This document shows positions 34,319-46,100 of a stretch of DNA of 50,852 nucleotides, one piece after another. Within the stretch, counting starts at the first letter, position 1, and every line of letters starts with the position of its first letter. Where the stretch lies: assembly GCF_000330505.1 (NCBI RefSeq), contig NW_004191720.1, forward strand, positions 12,543 to 63,394, written 5' to 3'. The stretch comes from Entamoeba invadens IP1. Its lineage: Eukaryota; Evosea; Mastigamoebida; Endamoebidae. The translations under genes were made by a program, and so were the position numbers. The notes below the pieces were generated by a model, which did not search any database, was not told the DNA's origin, and worked only from the letters and a program-made list of their open reading frames with translations.

Positions 34319-35873
34319 TCTGACTATTTTAAATTGGAAGTTCTTTTTGATTTTTACAAATCTTTTAATTTTATTGGTCATATTTTTATTTTTTTACCTG
34401 AAACCAAACTAATTTTTGTTATTTATTTTTGTTATTGTTTATTCTTGCATTGGGTTTTTTACTGTGCATTGAGTTTATTCTTTTTATTGTAATATAATGT
34501 TGTTGTATATGAAAATAGAAATAATTATAAAAAACAGTAACATATTTGGCAAAAACAAGAAGAATTAAAAAAAATCGAATAATCAGAGATTGATTGCAAT
34601 TGAATTTAGAGTTTGATTGAGTTGTAAGTTGTCTCATGAATACCTGATGCTTCCACATTAAGGAATGATGACTGGAATGGTGTTTCTGGGCGTGTGAATC
34701 TTTCGTGCCAATTGTGATGACTTGATTATCTGGAAGTTAATGTAATTTCTCGAGTTCTGATTATGTATGGAGCATTCTGCATTTTTGTTGAAGTCAATAT
34801 TGATGTAACAAACATTAATCTATGTTTAAAGTTCACAAAATAATTAAAACACGTTTTTTATTTTTATTAACAAAAATGGAAACATGGTTAGGATTTTTTT
34901 TTAAAAAACTGATTTGTGGCTATCTGTCTATTTGATTTCTTTTAAAGAATCAGGAAATGAACAAAATAATCATGACCGTGATGGAAAACAAGTCTTTTGT
35001 TTTTAATTTATAACTATAAATGGAATACAATTACATGTACTTTCAGGAAATAAAGATAAAAACGCAAGAAAAAATAAGATAATTTGTAACAATTTGTTTT
35101 TGATTATTATTTTGGTTTGCATTTTTTAATTTATGAAGTGTGATGTCGATATCAGAAAGGACTTGTACAAAAACATCGTTTTGTCTGGTGGAAATCAATT
35201 TAAAAATCAACGACAGACAAGAGAAGGAGAAAATTGCGAATGAGAAACGAATAAGTATAATCAAGGCTGTTTATGCTTGGCTTAATTTAATTATATTTGT
35301 GCAGGTGTTCATTTGGTTTACTTTAAATTATAATTGTTATAATCAATCATAAAATTTTTAATAATTTATTATCAATTATATTATTCAGAGGTTGATTATT
35401 ATAGTTTATTTGTAATCAAATTTTCTATAAAAATTATTATTCTTTTGTCACGCATTGTATAATGTATCCAAAACTGCTATTTTTCTCGACTTAAATTGAT
35501 GTTTTATAGCGTTGTTTTACCATATGAGATAATTAATTTAATGTTATTGTTGTGTTAATACAATAACAAACAAAAATGATAATAAACAAGGGGTTTTTAT
35601 CGTAATATTTTGTTGTTATTTTGGTTCTCCAAGTATTTTTAGTTTGAGTAGAATCCATTTTTATTTCAACAATTGTATTTTTGTTATGTTTTTATTTAAT
35701 TTTGGTTTGAACCAATCTTATTGGTTATATCAAACCCACAATTGTACACACATTTTAAGTGTTTTTTGTTTTTTTTGGCGACTTGAATATCTGATAATAT
35801 TAATTAATAGATTTTTATTAACATTTTTATTTGTTTATAAAAACAGTTCATTTTCGTATTATTATTATTACTA
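34319..35873. other. AT-rich region downstream of the pogo transposase
   Basis: No supported gene. It is less extreme in composition up to about 34760, possibly the 3' part of the pogo element. A possible right end of that element (GGGGTTTTTATCG) lies at about 35590. Confidence 0.35.
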
Positions 35874-37556
35874 GAGTCTGTGCTACAACGTTGTACACCA
35901 CTCAAACGTTGTTCACTAAGTATTATATTTTAAGAACCATAGAAAGTTCTCACAATAAACGAAACTATCGGCAAAAAACAATAACGTTTACCATTTAAAA
36001 CTTAATTTCTTAGCAATTCCCTTTTTAAACAATTTCAAAGAGTAAAAAATGAAATAATTAAATCAGAGATGCTTTAAAACTAAAAAAGTCAAACCTGATA
36101 ATCCCACATTTTGGTAATTATTTAACCCTATTATTTATCTTCCTTTTATTTACAAAAACAAAATAATTTGTTCAGAAAAGATAAAAAACAAAAAACTGGA
36201 TGAGTAAACACAATTAAAATAATTAACACTTTACAACACAACAAGACACAATTTTTATTCCAAATAATTTATAAGTTTTTTGAACAACAAAAAAATGCTG
36301 AAATATAGCATTAAGTTTAATTAATTATATGTTTGGACGCATCAGAGATTCTGGTGATGCTTCAATTTACAAATTATCAACGTAAGGAAAGAAATTGATT
36401 TATTCAAAGCTTTTTTGTAATAATACAGTCGAGAGGTTAGCATTAACAATACTTCGTTTAGTTAAAAACATTAAACAAACAAATAAGAAGATTTCATTTT
36501 TTAATAAAATACAACAATAAAAAAAAGAACACAAAAACATTAATAAAACTAAATTATAATTCAAGTGTTCAGCCTTTATTATGATTACTAAAGCCAAGTG
36601 TTTTTTAGAGCACTTGGTTATTGTAATTCTGTATTCAAATATTGTTGCCAAAAGGCATTTATGAGCTTTTTAATAAAGCTCACCATGTTTAAAACTTTTT
36701 TGAATTTTTTACTTGGTCTTATTACAAAACAAAAGAATCAGAGCTTTTAAATTAAACAACTGATAGTTTTCATTTATAAGTATTTTTATAGTTAAAATAT
36801 GGTTTCTAATATATTTTTGAACCTTTATTATTTTCTTAATAAAAAATATAACGGAAACAAATAATAATAAAAATGAATAAAACTTGCAGTAAAATAAATT
36901 GGAGTTGTTTTTAAAACCGATAAAATATGTTAATGTATCACTTCGATGATAAATAAAATAACTATAACATTATATACAAAGCTATCAATTATACTATAAA
37001 AACCCTTGAAATAATACAGACCTATCATTAGGAAAAAAGAGTGAATAACTAAGCCAACATAACAGTTAAAATTTAATCCTTGATTTAAGAGAACTTAAAC
37101 ATTATCTTTGAACTAAAAAATTAAGATGTTTGTTCTTTGTATTAAATTAAATTGGATTGAATTAAATTGAAAATATAAATTAACAAACCAGAGGCGGCTC
37201 TGTGCCGCAACGACCCGACAGAACGCTCTCCACATCTCCAACCCAACAAGCCTGAAACCAGCCAACTTTCGCCGACTGAATGGTCTCAACTCGAGATCGT
37301 CATTTTGGCATGGTTTCCAGTGTGTTTGTTGGAAACGACAAGAAAAATGAAGATCTTGAAATTAAACGATTTTATTGTTTTTATGTTCGTTTTGATTTGG
37401 AAAAAGAAAAACATAATTTGAAAAAGAAAATGTTATTGGTATGTTTATTGGTGTTCTATTTTAAGATTTAAATATTTTGTAGAAGATTTGGCGATTATTT
37501 AGAAGATTCTGAGGTGTACAACGTTTGAGAAGTGTACAACGTTGTAGCACAGACTC
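35874..37556. mobile_element. 1.68-kb TA-flanked element with composite inverted ends
   Basis: The inverted ends match at about 40 of 43 positions and start GAGTCTGTGCTACAACGTTG, with TA directly outside both (35872-35873 and 37557-37558). Each end carries two spaced copies of an ACGTTGT(A/T)CAC word, which look like paired transposase-binding sites. No transposase ORF. The interior holds a GC-rich hairpin-forming patch at 37191-37340 and an inverted pair GCATCA/TGATGC near 36338-36360. Confidence 0.8.
37191..37340. other. GC-rich hairpin-forming patch inside the element
   Basis: A compositional island in AT-rich DNA. Local stems are GCGGC (37194-37198) with GCCGC (37204-37208), TCTC (37284-37287) with GAGA (37293-37296), and GTTTCCA (37313-37319) with TGGAAAC (37330-37336). 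It could be a small RNA, a captured gene fragment or a structural part of the element. The overlapping 63-codon ORF at 37280-37471 looks like chance. Confidence 0.35.
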
Positions 37557-37934
37557 TAATGATAATTTGTTAAATTATATATTTTATTGATTGAAAGACA
37601 AATTTTTATCAAAAACCGATTTCTTTGAGTTTATGAATGATGAAATGTTTTATAAATAATTCAAAAGTTTGAATTTGAGTTGAACTATTTTATCAAACAA
37701 GTCAAAAATCGTTTAAAATTGTTCAAGAAAAGTCGCCATTATTTTCATTTTTTTGGAAAAGTGAAATTATTTTTTGAAATTTTTTTCTGAAAAAAAAGAA
37801 AAAAATAAAAATTTTTCAGTCCTCGAAGGGTTAAATAATAACATATTATATAAATTTTATATAAAAAATTTAAACTATTGATTATTAGTATTTTTTATTA
37901 AATTAATAATAACTGTTTTTTTTAATTATATTTT
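37557..37934. other. AT-rich spacer
   Basis: Nothing recognised upstream of the BspA-like gene promoter. Confidence 0.4.
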
Positions 37935-37939
37935 GAACT
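37935..37939 (+). promoter_or_regulatory. GAAC core promoter motif
   Basis: GAACT in the context TTTTGAACTTGAATTTATTA, 33 bases before the ATG at 37973. Confidence 0.4.
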
Positions 37940-37972
37940 TGAATTTATTATTATAAAATAATAAACATAACA

Positions 37973-39319
37973 ATGGGTAAGATAGATGGTTACCACATGA
38001 TGGTTATCACACAATATTTTTCGTTATTAAAAGATTTCATTTCAATAGAAAGTGTGAGTAAAAAATATCAATGCAATATGGAAAAGTTTCATAGTAACCC
38101 CATTCCATTGACTTATAAAACAATAAAATATTTTCCAAACATTGAGACTTTAAATATTTGGTCTAAAAACGACGAATTTTTTGGAAATACTATTTTTGAC
38201 TTCACCAAAGAAAATTCTCAAAAGAAAATCGACTTTTTTAGAATTAATATTTGGTTTGGAGTTGAATACACTTTTGCTCAACTTCACAGCGACACAAATT
38301 TTTCTTTCAAAAATTATATATACACCAAAGAAGACCGAGAAAAGTACGGTGACACAATCCCATATAAAACTAAGGCGCTTGGTGCAAATTATTTAAAAAA
38401 TTCTCAAATCACAACTTTTGATATTCCAAAAGTAATCACATCAATTGGCACAAATTGTTTCTTTAAATGTACTTCATTGACTTCAGTGACACTTTCTGAT
38501 GCATTAAAAGAAATTGGAGATAACTGTTTTTCACAATGTCAATCTCTTGTGTCGATTGATATACCACAGTCGGTGTATAAAATAGGTAATAACAGCTTTT
38601 CTCATTGCGACAAAATCACTTCCATTAAACTTCCTGAAGGTCTTGTTACTTTGTCAACGGATTTGTTTGGGTTTTGTAACAAATTAGACTCGGTCACATT
38701 TCCATCATATTTACTCACAATATGGGATCGTTGTTTTGAATTTTGTATGTCATTAAAATCGATAAAAATAGCACAGTGTGACAATAGTATTGGCGAATGT
38801 GCCTTTCTTAGTTGCACAAACTTGACATCTGTATTTATTGGAGGAAATTGTTTTAATCTTGGTGAGAGTTGTTTTATGGGGTGCATTTCACTTGTCTCAA
38901 TACAATTACCAGACAACATATCGAGATTTGGAATCGAATGTTTCAGTAGGTGTTCATCATTAAGTGGCATTAAACTTCCTTCTAAATTACGAGAAATTAC
39001 AAAAATGTGTTTTTCCAATTGTTCAAAATTGGAGAATGTTCTTATTCCAGAATTCGTCACTCGTATTGGCATTCGATCGTTTGAATATTGTGTATCATTA
39101 AAAACGATATCAGTTCCAAGTCGTTTGAAAGAAATTGAAACGAAGTGTTTTATTGGATGTACCACTCTTGATATATCTCTTTTAAACACTGTTGAAAAAA
39201 TTGGTGAAAATTGTTTTGAAAATTGTCAATGTATCCCCAAAGAGTCAAAAGAAACAAAACAAAGTGAACTTAAAATTACAAAAGAAAAAGAAACATTGAA
39301 TAAATGTTCAATATCTTAA
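37973..39319 (+). CDS. BspA-like leucine-rich-repeat protein with CaaX terminus
   Basis: 448 residues. The N-terminal about 140 residues form the helical Entamoeba LRR-family leader (YFSLLKDFISIESVSKKYQ, YFPNIETLNIW). From about residue 155, eleven to twelve 23-residue LRR_5 repeats follow with the pattern IGxNCFxxCxSLxSVxLPxxL (TpLRR/BspA type). A Lys/Glu-rich tail ends in Cys-Ser-Ile-Ser, a CaaX prenylation box. There is no signal peptide. Related Entamoeba BspA-like proteins are found at the plasma membrane, so lipid anchoring by prenylation is a reasonable inference. The family is large in this genus, and roles in binding or recognition are proposed, not shown here. Intact, own GAAC promoter motif. 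Confidence 0.88.
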   Translation: MGKIDGYHMMVITQYFSLLKDFISIESVSKKYQCNMEKFHSNPIPLTYKTIKYFPNIETLNIWSKNDEFFGNTIFDFTKENSQKKIDFFRINIWFGVEYTFAQLHSDTNFSFKNYIYTKEDREKYGDTIPYKTKALGANYLKNSQITTFDIPKVITSIGTNCFFKCTSLTSVTLSDALKEIGDNCFSQCQSLVSIDIPQSVYKIGNNSFSHCDKITSIKLPEGLVTLSTDLFGFCNKLDSVTFPSYLLTIWDRCFEFCMSLKSIKIAQCDNSIGECAFLSCTNLTSVFIGGNCFNLGESCFMGCISLVSIQLPDNISRFGIECFSRCSSLSGIKLPSKLREITKMCFSNCSKLENVLIPEFVTRIGIRSFEYCVSLKTISVPSRLKEIETKCFIGCTTLDISLLNTVEKIGENCFENCQCIPKESKETKQSELKITKEKETLNKCSIS

Positions 39320-40633
39320 CATGTTTTGATGTTTATTTTACATTTTTTATTTTTTATATCTTTGTAATAATTTTGTTTTTAAAATTAAAAAAATGGTGTA
39401 ATGGTATTATTTATTTTTATTATTCTTAAATTACACTTTTAAATTAAATAATCAAATGAACAATCAAATAACAATTTTGAAACAATAGTTATTTTTTACA
39501 TGTTAAACGAAACAAAATTTGATCACAATAATTGTTTGATTAAAAATTAAAGTGTACTGTTTACAACAATAACAAATAAAAATATTTTAGTTGTTCTTTA
39601 TATATTGCTGAATATAACAATATTCAATAATATAGAAAACGAATAATTATGGATGTGTAATTTTGGCCATAATAGAAAGGTGTTTAAATATTTGTTATAT
39701 TAATTGTTATTTTTAGCTATAAATTATTTATTACCATTTATTTGTTATTTTTAGTCAATATGTTTTAATAATTGTTTACAATAATAAATAACACATTTCA
39801 ATAAAAAACAATGAAATTATTGTTTGTAATAAATCATTGTTTTTTATTTATTTTAAAACAATTTCTGGTGTATTTTTGTCTCGATAACAATGAAAAACAA
39901 GAACTAATGTTTACAAAAATTTAAACATTAAATATGATATACACATTTATTACGGATTAATAACGATTTACCATATTTTATAAATATTTTTATTATAAGT
40001 TGTGGTTAATTAATATAGTCCATTATTTACTAAACCAATTATTTATTGAATAAAATAATCATTGAAATTAACAAAAAACTAACTGTTATAGCTAACTTTA
40101 TAAAAAAAATTTTATTTGAATTACTATATACAAGTACAAATACCCATTAAATTGTTAAAAACTTCTCAAACTTTAAAGTATATTAATAATGATAGTATCC
40201 CGAACAATTACTATATAAAAATGGGTTAATAAAGAGTGATTTATTACAAATAAACAAATAAAAACCAAAATAATTTCATATGTTATTAATTGTTCAAAAC
40301 ATGATCATAACAAGTAAAACTCTTGTAAAACAAAAAAGAAGTGACATAGACGAACAAGTGTGTTGAACAAGTTCGTTGGAGTTGGCTTACAATCATAATC
40401 TGTATTTTTTTGAATTTAAAATATTTTTTTGTGATTTTGACCCATAAATTGAAAACTGTTGGGGTTTATAACTGATTTGTATATTGTGTCAAATTTAAAT
40501 AAGGTTTTTTCAAAAATAAATATTCAACGAAATAAATTTATTTTCGAAGGTTCATTAAGTCAACTATTATTATTTTTAATGGTTTAAGTTGTTTAATGAG
40601 GTTTGCAAATAATTCAATTTAAAATTTAAAGCT
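39320..40633. other. AT-rich intergenic region
   Basis: No gene recognised. A less AT-rich stretch at about 40325-40395 has no ORF or clear repeat structure. Confidence 0.4.
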
Positions 40634-40638
40634 GAACT
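40634..40638 (+). promoter_or_regulatory. GAAC core promoter motif
   Basis: GAACT 17 bases before the ATG at 40656. Confidence 0.4.
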
Positions 40639-40655
40639 AATAATTATTAACAACA

Positions 40656-41936
40656 ATGGAACCTTCCGAATTGACTCCAAACTTTGAGTATATTAGATAT
40701 TTTGATGGATATGAAAAAATTATGTACACTTTTATTGTGATACTTCGTGGTGAGTTTGAACTAACTTCAGAAATACCAAATGTAGAAGAATATTTAAAAA
40801 AGAAACTTCCTCCTCTTTTCAATGAATTTGATATTACCAGACTCTCTGTTTGCACATTGAAAGGCAAACCATGTTTTGTCAAATCAACACTTCCCCCACT
40901 TATCAAAACCGTTCCATTTGATTTACTCGGCGATTACTCGTGCAACCAAAAAGTTGTGACGGTGAAAGCACCTCTCGAATTATTCAAAGAATGGAAGAGT
41001 GGTATGCCCTTAGCAATGGTTTTTGTCTCATCATTCAATTCTGTGATTCGTCTTCATATATGTTGTTCCCACAGTCTTTCTGATGGTAGAACAATTGAAG
41101 GGCTGTATCGAATTGTTGCACATTTATTAGACGAAAACATACCTCTTCCAATTAACTCCAAACAAGCAGATTTTGGCCAACAAAATTTGTTCCCCAAATT
41201 AACAAAGAGTGAAGCAACAACAATACTTCCTTTTGTTCTTGCTTTACCCAAATCCCCACGAATTAATCCACCGGAAGAAAACATTGTTTTTTCTGATATT
41301 TCTGATTATCTACAATATTCATACGCAGAGATAAGTGCATTTTGTAAAGTGCACAAGGTGGGAGTGCAGGCAATAATGATGTGTGCTTATCAAAGGGGAA
41401 TGAGAAAACATTTCAATGTTAAAAACGAAGTTCCTTTAGTTGGACACATTCCTGTAGATTCCCGAACAAGTTTATATGCTTCAGAAGAAATGAAACAAAG
41501 AGAACTCTTTTGTGGAAGCGCTGCTTTCTTTCCAACTTTAACATCTAAAGATGATTTTATTGAAGAAATAACTGAGTGTAACAATTCAATAAGAGAAACA
41601 CAACAAAGTAATGAAAGTGCCATTTTTGTTACTTATTTAGGAAGTCGAGTCAATGCAGATAATGGAAATGATAATACAACCCAATTAGATTTTTCGACTG
41701 ACATGCCATTTGTTGGGGTGTCAAATATTGGCTGTTATAAATATGTAACAAGACCACGTGTGTGTTGTGTCAGTGAGTCAAAGAAACTTTTAACTACAAT
41801 CATTTACGGATATAAAGAAGAGTCTATTTTAAATGTCTATTGGAAACGTTCAGAACCGATGCCGCAAAATATGCTTGATACAATCATTGAGCAATTTGAT
41901 GATATATTCACAAAAATTGGATCAAAAAGAGTTTAA
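40656..41936 (+). CDS. HxxxDG-motif CoA-dependent acyltransferase family protein
   Basis: 426 residues with the superfamily's catalytic signature HSLSDG (His139, Asp143, Gly144) after a hydrophobic strand (SVIRLHICC). This is the layout of the condensation/alcohol-acetyltransferase/BAHD-like fold. Later features fit the second half of the fold: PVDSRTSLY as a conserved strand and turn, and VGVSNIG near residue 355. There is no signal peptide or membrane segment, so it is likely cytosolic. The family moves acyl groups from CoA or a carrier to alcohols or amines; the substrate cannot be told from sequence. The classical DFGWG motif of plant BAHD enzymes is not seen. Intact ORF on its own promoter. 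Confidence 0.75.
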   Translation: MEPSELTPNFEYIRYFDGYEKIMYTFIVILRGEFELTSEIPNVEEYLKKKLPPLFNEFDITRLSVCTLKGKPCFVKSTLPPLIKTVPFDLLGDYSCNQKVVTVKAPLELFKEWKSGMPLAMVFVSSFNSVIRLHICCSHSLSDGRTIEGLYRIVAHLLDENIPLPINSKQADFGQQNLFPKLTKSEATTILPFVLALPKSPRINPPEENIVFSDISDYLQYSYAEISAFCKVHKVGVQAIMMCAYQRGMRKHFNVKNEVPLVGHIPVDSRTSLYASEEMKQRELFCGSAAFFPTLTSKDDFIEEITECNNSIRETQQSNESAIFVTYLGSRVNADNGNDNTTQLDFSTDMPFVGVSNIGCYKYVTRPRVCCVSESKKLLTTIIYGYKEESILNVYWKRSEPMPQNMLDTIIEQFDDIFTKIGSKRV

Positions 41937-43161
41937 AAAATCAATCGATTATTTAATATTTTTTAATTTTAAAAATTGAATCTTAGAACATCCACAATTA
42001 AATAATCGTTGTATTATTTTCAAACATGGTTTTCATATAAAATCCATCAAAATCAAATTAGTGTTACAAGCCTTTTGTTTTTTATCTTTAAAAATCGGGA
42101 TGTTTTAAATGGTGTTCGATGTTGATCGTTTTACAACTATAATCATTATTTTTGTCAATTTTAATTCTGCTTTATTTTAATTGACAATAATATAAAAATA
42201 TTTTTAAGAAAACATCTGTATTAAATACAGGTAACTGTTATATGTTATTCTCATTATCACCAATTAATAACCATAAACCTTTTATTAAATTGTTAAAAGG
42301 AATAGTAAACAAATCTTAAGCAACAACTTTTTATATCACAAATTGTTGTTTTTGCATTTCAATAATACAACACTAGTTATTTAGTTTTGAGCATTTATTT
42401 TTTAAGTGGTTTGAATATTTAAAATTATTTTATTTCACCCTATTTGCTTGTTTTTAAATTATCTGGAATAATAGAAAAAAATCCCAATTAAATTGTAAGT
42501 ATATATAATATTGGTTCTTGTTTTTAACACACAGTAATTAAAATATAAAAAAAACAAAAACTTTATAGTAAAAAGTGTTTATTTGTGGGGTTTTAAACAG
42601 AGAAAAAACGTATATCCCTGGTTTTTCTTGTATCTGTATATTTGTGGGTTTATAATAGAATTGTGAAGTAAATTCTATTCACCATTTTCCATAAAAAACA
42701 GTGTTATAGAAAATATAGTAGTTTCTTTAATTATAATAAAATTATATTATTTATCTAAGTGTAACTAAATTGGTCCATTGACATACAAATAGACGTAATC
42801 CACAAATATAATAACCCACAAAAAGACACTTTTTACTGTATTTGTATTATTAATCATAATAAAATTATTATAAATTATAGTAAAAACTAAATATCGTTTA
42901 TAAAAAACACACTTATTACATTCATCACGAAAAACATGAAAATACGATATAGTCATTTTTTCAAAGTTATCAAGTGGGGAAAACGGCTTTAAATTTGTTT
43001 AAACTATGGGAATTTAGAAAAAAAAATATTATTGATTGAAAAGTTTTATTATTTTAATCTTTTAAATTTAATTTTATTTTTGTGTAAATTTATTTAATTA
43101 CAAACAATAAAAACAATGGAAAAGCGAAAAAAATTAAAATTTGGTTTAAATATTTTATTTT
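41937..43161. other. Intergenic region before the transmembrane kinase
   Basis: AT-rich and non-coding apart from the MITE at 42566-42838. Confidence 0.45.
42566..42838. mobile_element. 273-bp MITE
   Basis: The left end TAGTAAAAAGTG followed by TTTATTTGTGGG (after TA) matches the reverse complement of the right end, CAGTAAAAAGTG followed by TCTTTTTGTGGG (before TA at 42839), with about three differences in 24 bases. Too short to encode anything. TA flanks and a CAGT start put it in the Tc1/mariner/pogo group. Confidence 0.65.
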
Positions 43162-43166
43162 GAACT
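43162..43166 (+). promoter_or_regulatory. GAAC core promoter motif
   Basis: GAACT in TTTTGAACTAAAAATTATTA, 25 bases before the ATG at 43192. The following AAAAATTA resembles the Entamoeba initiator. Confidence 0.45.
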
Positions 43167-43191
43167 AAAAATTATTATATAAAACCATATA

Positions 43192-46100
43192 ATGACGTTG
43201 TTTATTAAATTTCTTGTTGTTGTTTTGACTGGTGGATATCAATGCGACTGCACACAAATCAACTCCAGCATTAAAAATGGATTTATTCCTACGAGTTGTT
43301 CAAATTTTCCAAACACATATTCGTACTGTTTTAACAATAATTTCAATTTTGATGATTACTTAAACACTTTTGAAGATGTTTACATTCTTCAAAACATAGA
43401 ATTTACAAACATTGGCTTTAAATATTGGCAAAATATTAATGCAACCACACTCTTTGAAAACGTCAGTTTAATCATTTCAAGTCCTTTACACTTCAACAAA
43501 ACTCTAAATATAGAGAATGGTGCTGTCATCAATGTTATTAACAATAAACCATTATTTGGTGTATTTTCTGAAGCGGGATATCTTAATCTTACAAATCCGG
43601 AACTGAACAAGCCAAGAATTATATCGTGGAACTCGACCTATATTCACCTCAACAGAAACTATAGAGAAAGACTTGATTTCCAAATATTAAATCCAATAAG
43701 TAATACAAAGTGTTTTGATGTGTTTTCCCTCAACAATCAAAGCAATTTGGATGTTGGTACGACAGAGAATCATATTTCTTCTGCTATGTTTGAATATTCA
43801 TACAATTTTACAGATGGGAAGGGGTATTTGATATCAAATAAAAAGTTGATTCGATTCTGTCCAAATGGTATACAACTTGACACAAATGTCATCTGCACAT
43901 TGAAGAAAGAAATGTACACCAACGACAGCCCAACAACAATGGAAAGTTATTTCGACTATCCACATTGTCCCTGTAATTCAGACACCACTGTTAACTGCAA
44001 GTTAAAGTTTTCAAAAACGTATAACACGTATAATATGTCCGATTTTGATATTTCAAATTCGGAATTGCTTGTTGACAGAGATATTAAAGTAACAAATCTT
44101 AAAAGAGTGAAACAACTGACAATAAATAATGACACCAAACTCAATATTTCTGCGCACTTTGACAATACAATATTTTCATTTTCATTTGGAGTGTTGACAA
44201 ATGGGGTGTATGGAGATAAATATATTACTGATGCATCATTACAATATCACACGTCTTCCAATACATTGGAGTGCATGGGAAACTTCAACTACAGCATTTC
44301 TCTCATTAAAGAAATTCAATTTTTCCAAATAGAATGTCCAAGTACTATTGAAGTTCTGAATTTGTATGAAAATACGAGTGTGGTGATTGTAAAAAGCACA
44401 TCTTTGTATCAAATAAACAAAATACAATTTAGTCAGTATGGCACAAGTTACACAGTGATGGATAATCCATCAAACAATAAAATACTTGAGGGATGTATTC
44501 TCATTGAATTAACAAAAGATAAAACAATTTGTTTGTTGTGTGGTGAAAGTTATCAACTTATTGATGGAAAATGTCTTCCTGTTGATGAGAAATGTCAAAT
44601 TTGGAATTTGAATGGCATTTGTACGTTGTGTGTTTGCGGTTTTGTTTTGAATGAAAATCACATATGTATATCTTCGGATAACTGTTCAATTGGAACTACC
44701 ACAGAGTGTTACAAATGCCAAAACGGTTATATTCGGAACAACAACAATTGTTATAAAGAAGATAGGTGTGTTTTATCAAACGAATATTTGTGTTTACATT
44801 GTAGTGAAGGAAACACAGAAGCAAATTGTGAGGCGTGTGTTGACACAAATTGTCAGCTCTGTGAATCAGAGAAATGTATTTTTTGTGACATGGGATTTGT
44901 AATCAACTCTGTTGGAATATGTGAAAGCCAAAACAACGGGTTGACTGTTGGCGTTTCGACTATTTGGTGTAAGAACACTTTTTACATTGAAAATGAAAGT
45001 TGTACCAGTTGTTCAAATAAATACGAACACTCTCAATTGTGTGATAAAACACGTGTTGTTTCGTGTCAACCAAATTACAGACAAGACGAAGATGGACTTT
45101 GCATAGCAACGATGTGTACAAATAAAACAACGATAGACCAAAACGGACTCTGCCAAACAGATATAAAAAGTTGTGTGTTCATTGTAAACAACAAATGTGT
45201 TGAATGCGAAAATACCTTTATTCTTAATGACAACAAAAGTTGTATTAAAACATCACATAATAATAATTCAACAAATTGTATCTCATTTAACAAATATGGG
45301 TGCGTTTCTTGTGCAGTCGGGTATTACCTATTAAATGCTGAATGTAATTTATGTTCCGAGAATTGCACCAGTTGTGTAGAGAGTGACACAATGTGTCTTT
45401 CATGCAAGTCTGGATTTTATCAAGGTGAGAATTACACGTGTTTGCCAAGCACGGACTTGTTGAGTAAATGCAACAAAATATCTACAATAACAAATGGGTG
45501 TTATCAATGCAAAGATGGGTATTACAGAGTTGGTATGAATTGTTATGAGTGTCTTTTGAATTGTTCAGCATGCAACACAAAAGATAAATGTTTGACTTGC
45601 AATTTGACAAATTACAAGACACAAAGTGGTAAGTGTTTACCACAGAACAATATTGTTGGGTGTGCTGTCGAAGTCACACAAAATGGGTGTAAAAAGTGTC
45701 TAGATGGGTATTACAATGTTAATTACAATGAATGTGAAAAATGTAATGACAACTGCACAACATGCACAAAACACGATAAATGCACATCATGTTTTGAAAA
45801 TATGGTATTATATGAAAATGGACTCTGCTATGACATTTCATTTGTATCAAATTGTGTTGCTGTCTCAAATTCAAAATGCTCCAGATGCACATTCTGGCAC
45901 TCGACAAATGATAATGGTACACTTTGTAACAAGAAGGCGGTCTGGTGGGTACTTTTTATTGTAGTGTTGTTTGTAATTATTGTGATGGCAGCTGTGATAA
46001 CATCAATTGTATTTGTTGTGTATTTTATTGAGAAGAAAATGCGACAAAAGAAGATTAAAAAGACAGCAACACTCTTCAAAATGAGTCGGTCCAACATCAC

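Noticed and set aside
31431..35595. Firm boundaries for the pogo element
   Set aside because: The proposed ends (CAGTTAACATAAAAACCCC and GGGGTTTTTATCG) agree at only about 14 of 19 positions, so they are mentioned but not annotated as an element.
38602..39189. 195-codon antisense ORF in the BspA-like gene
   Set aside because: Shadow of the LRR repeats on the other strand.
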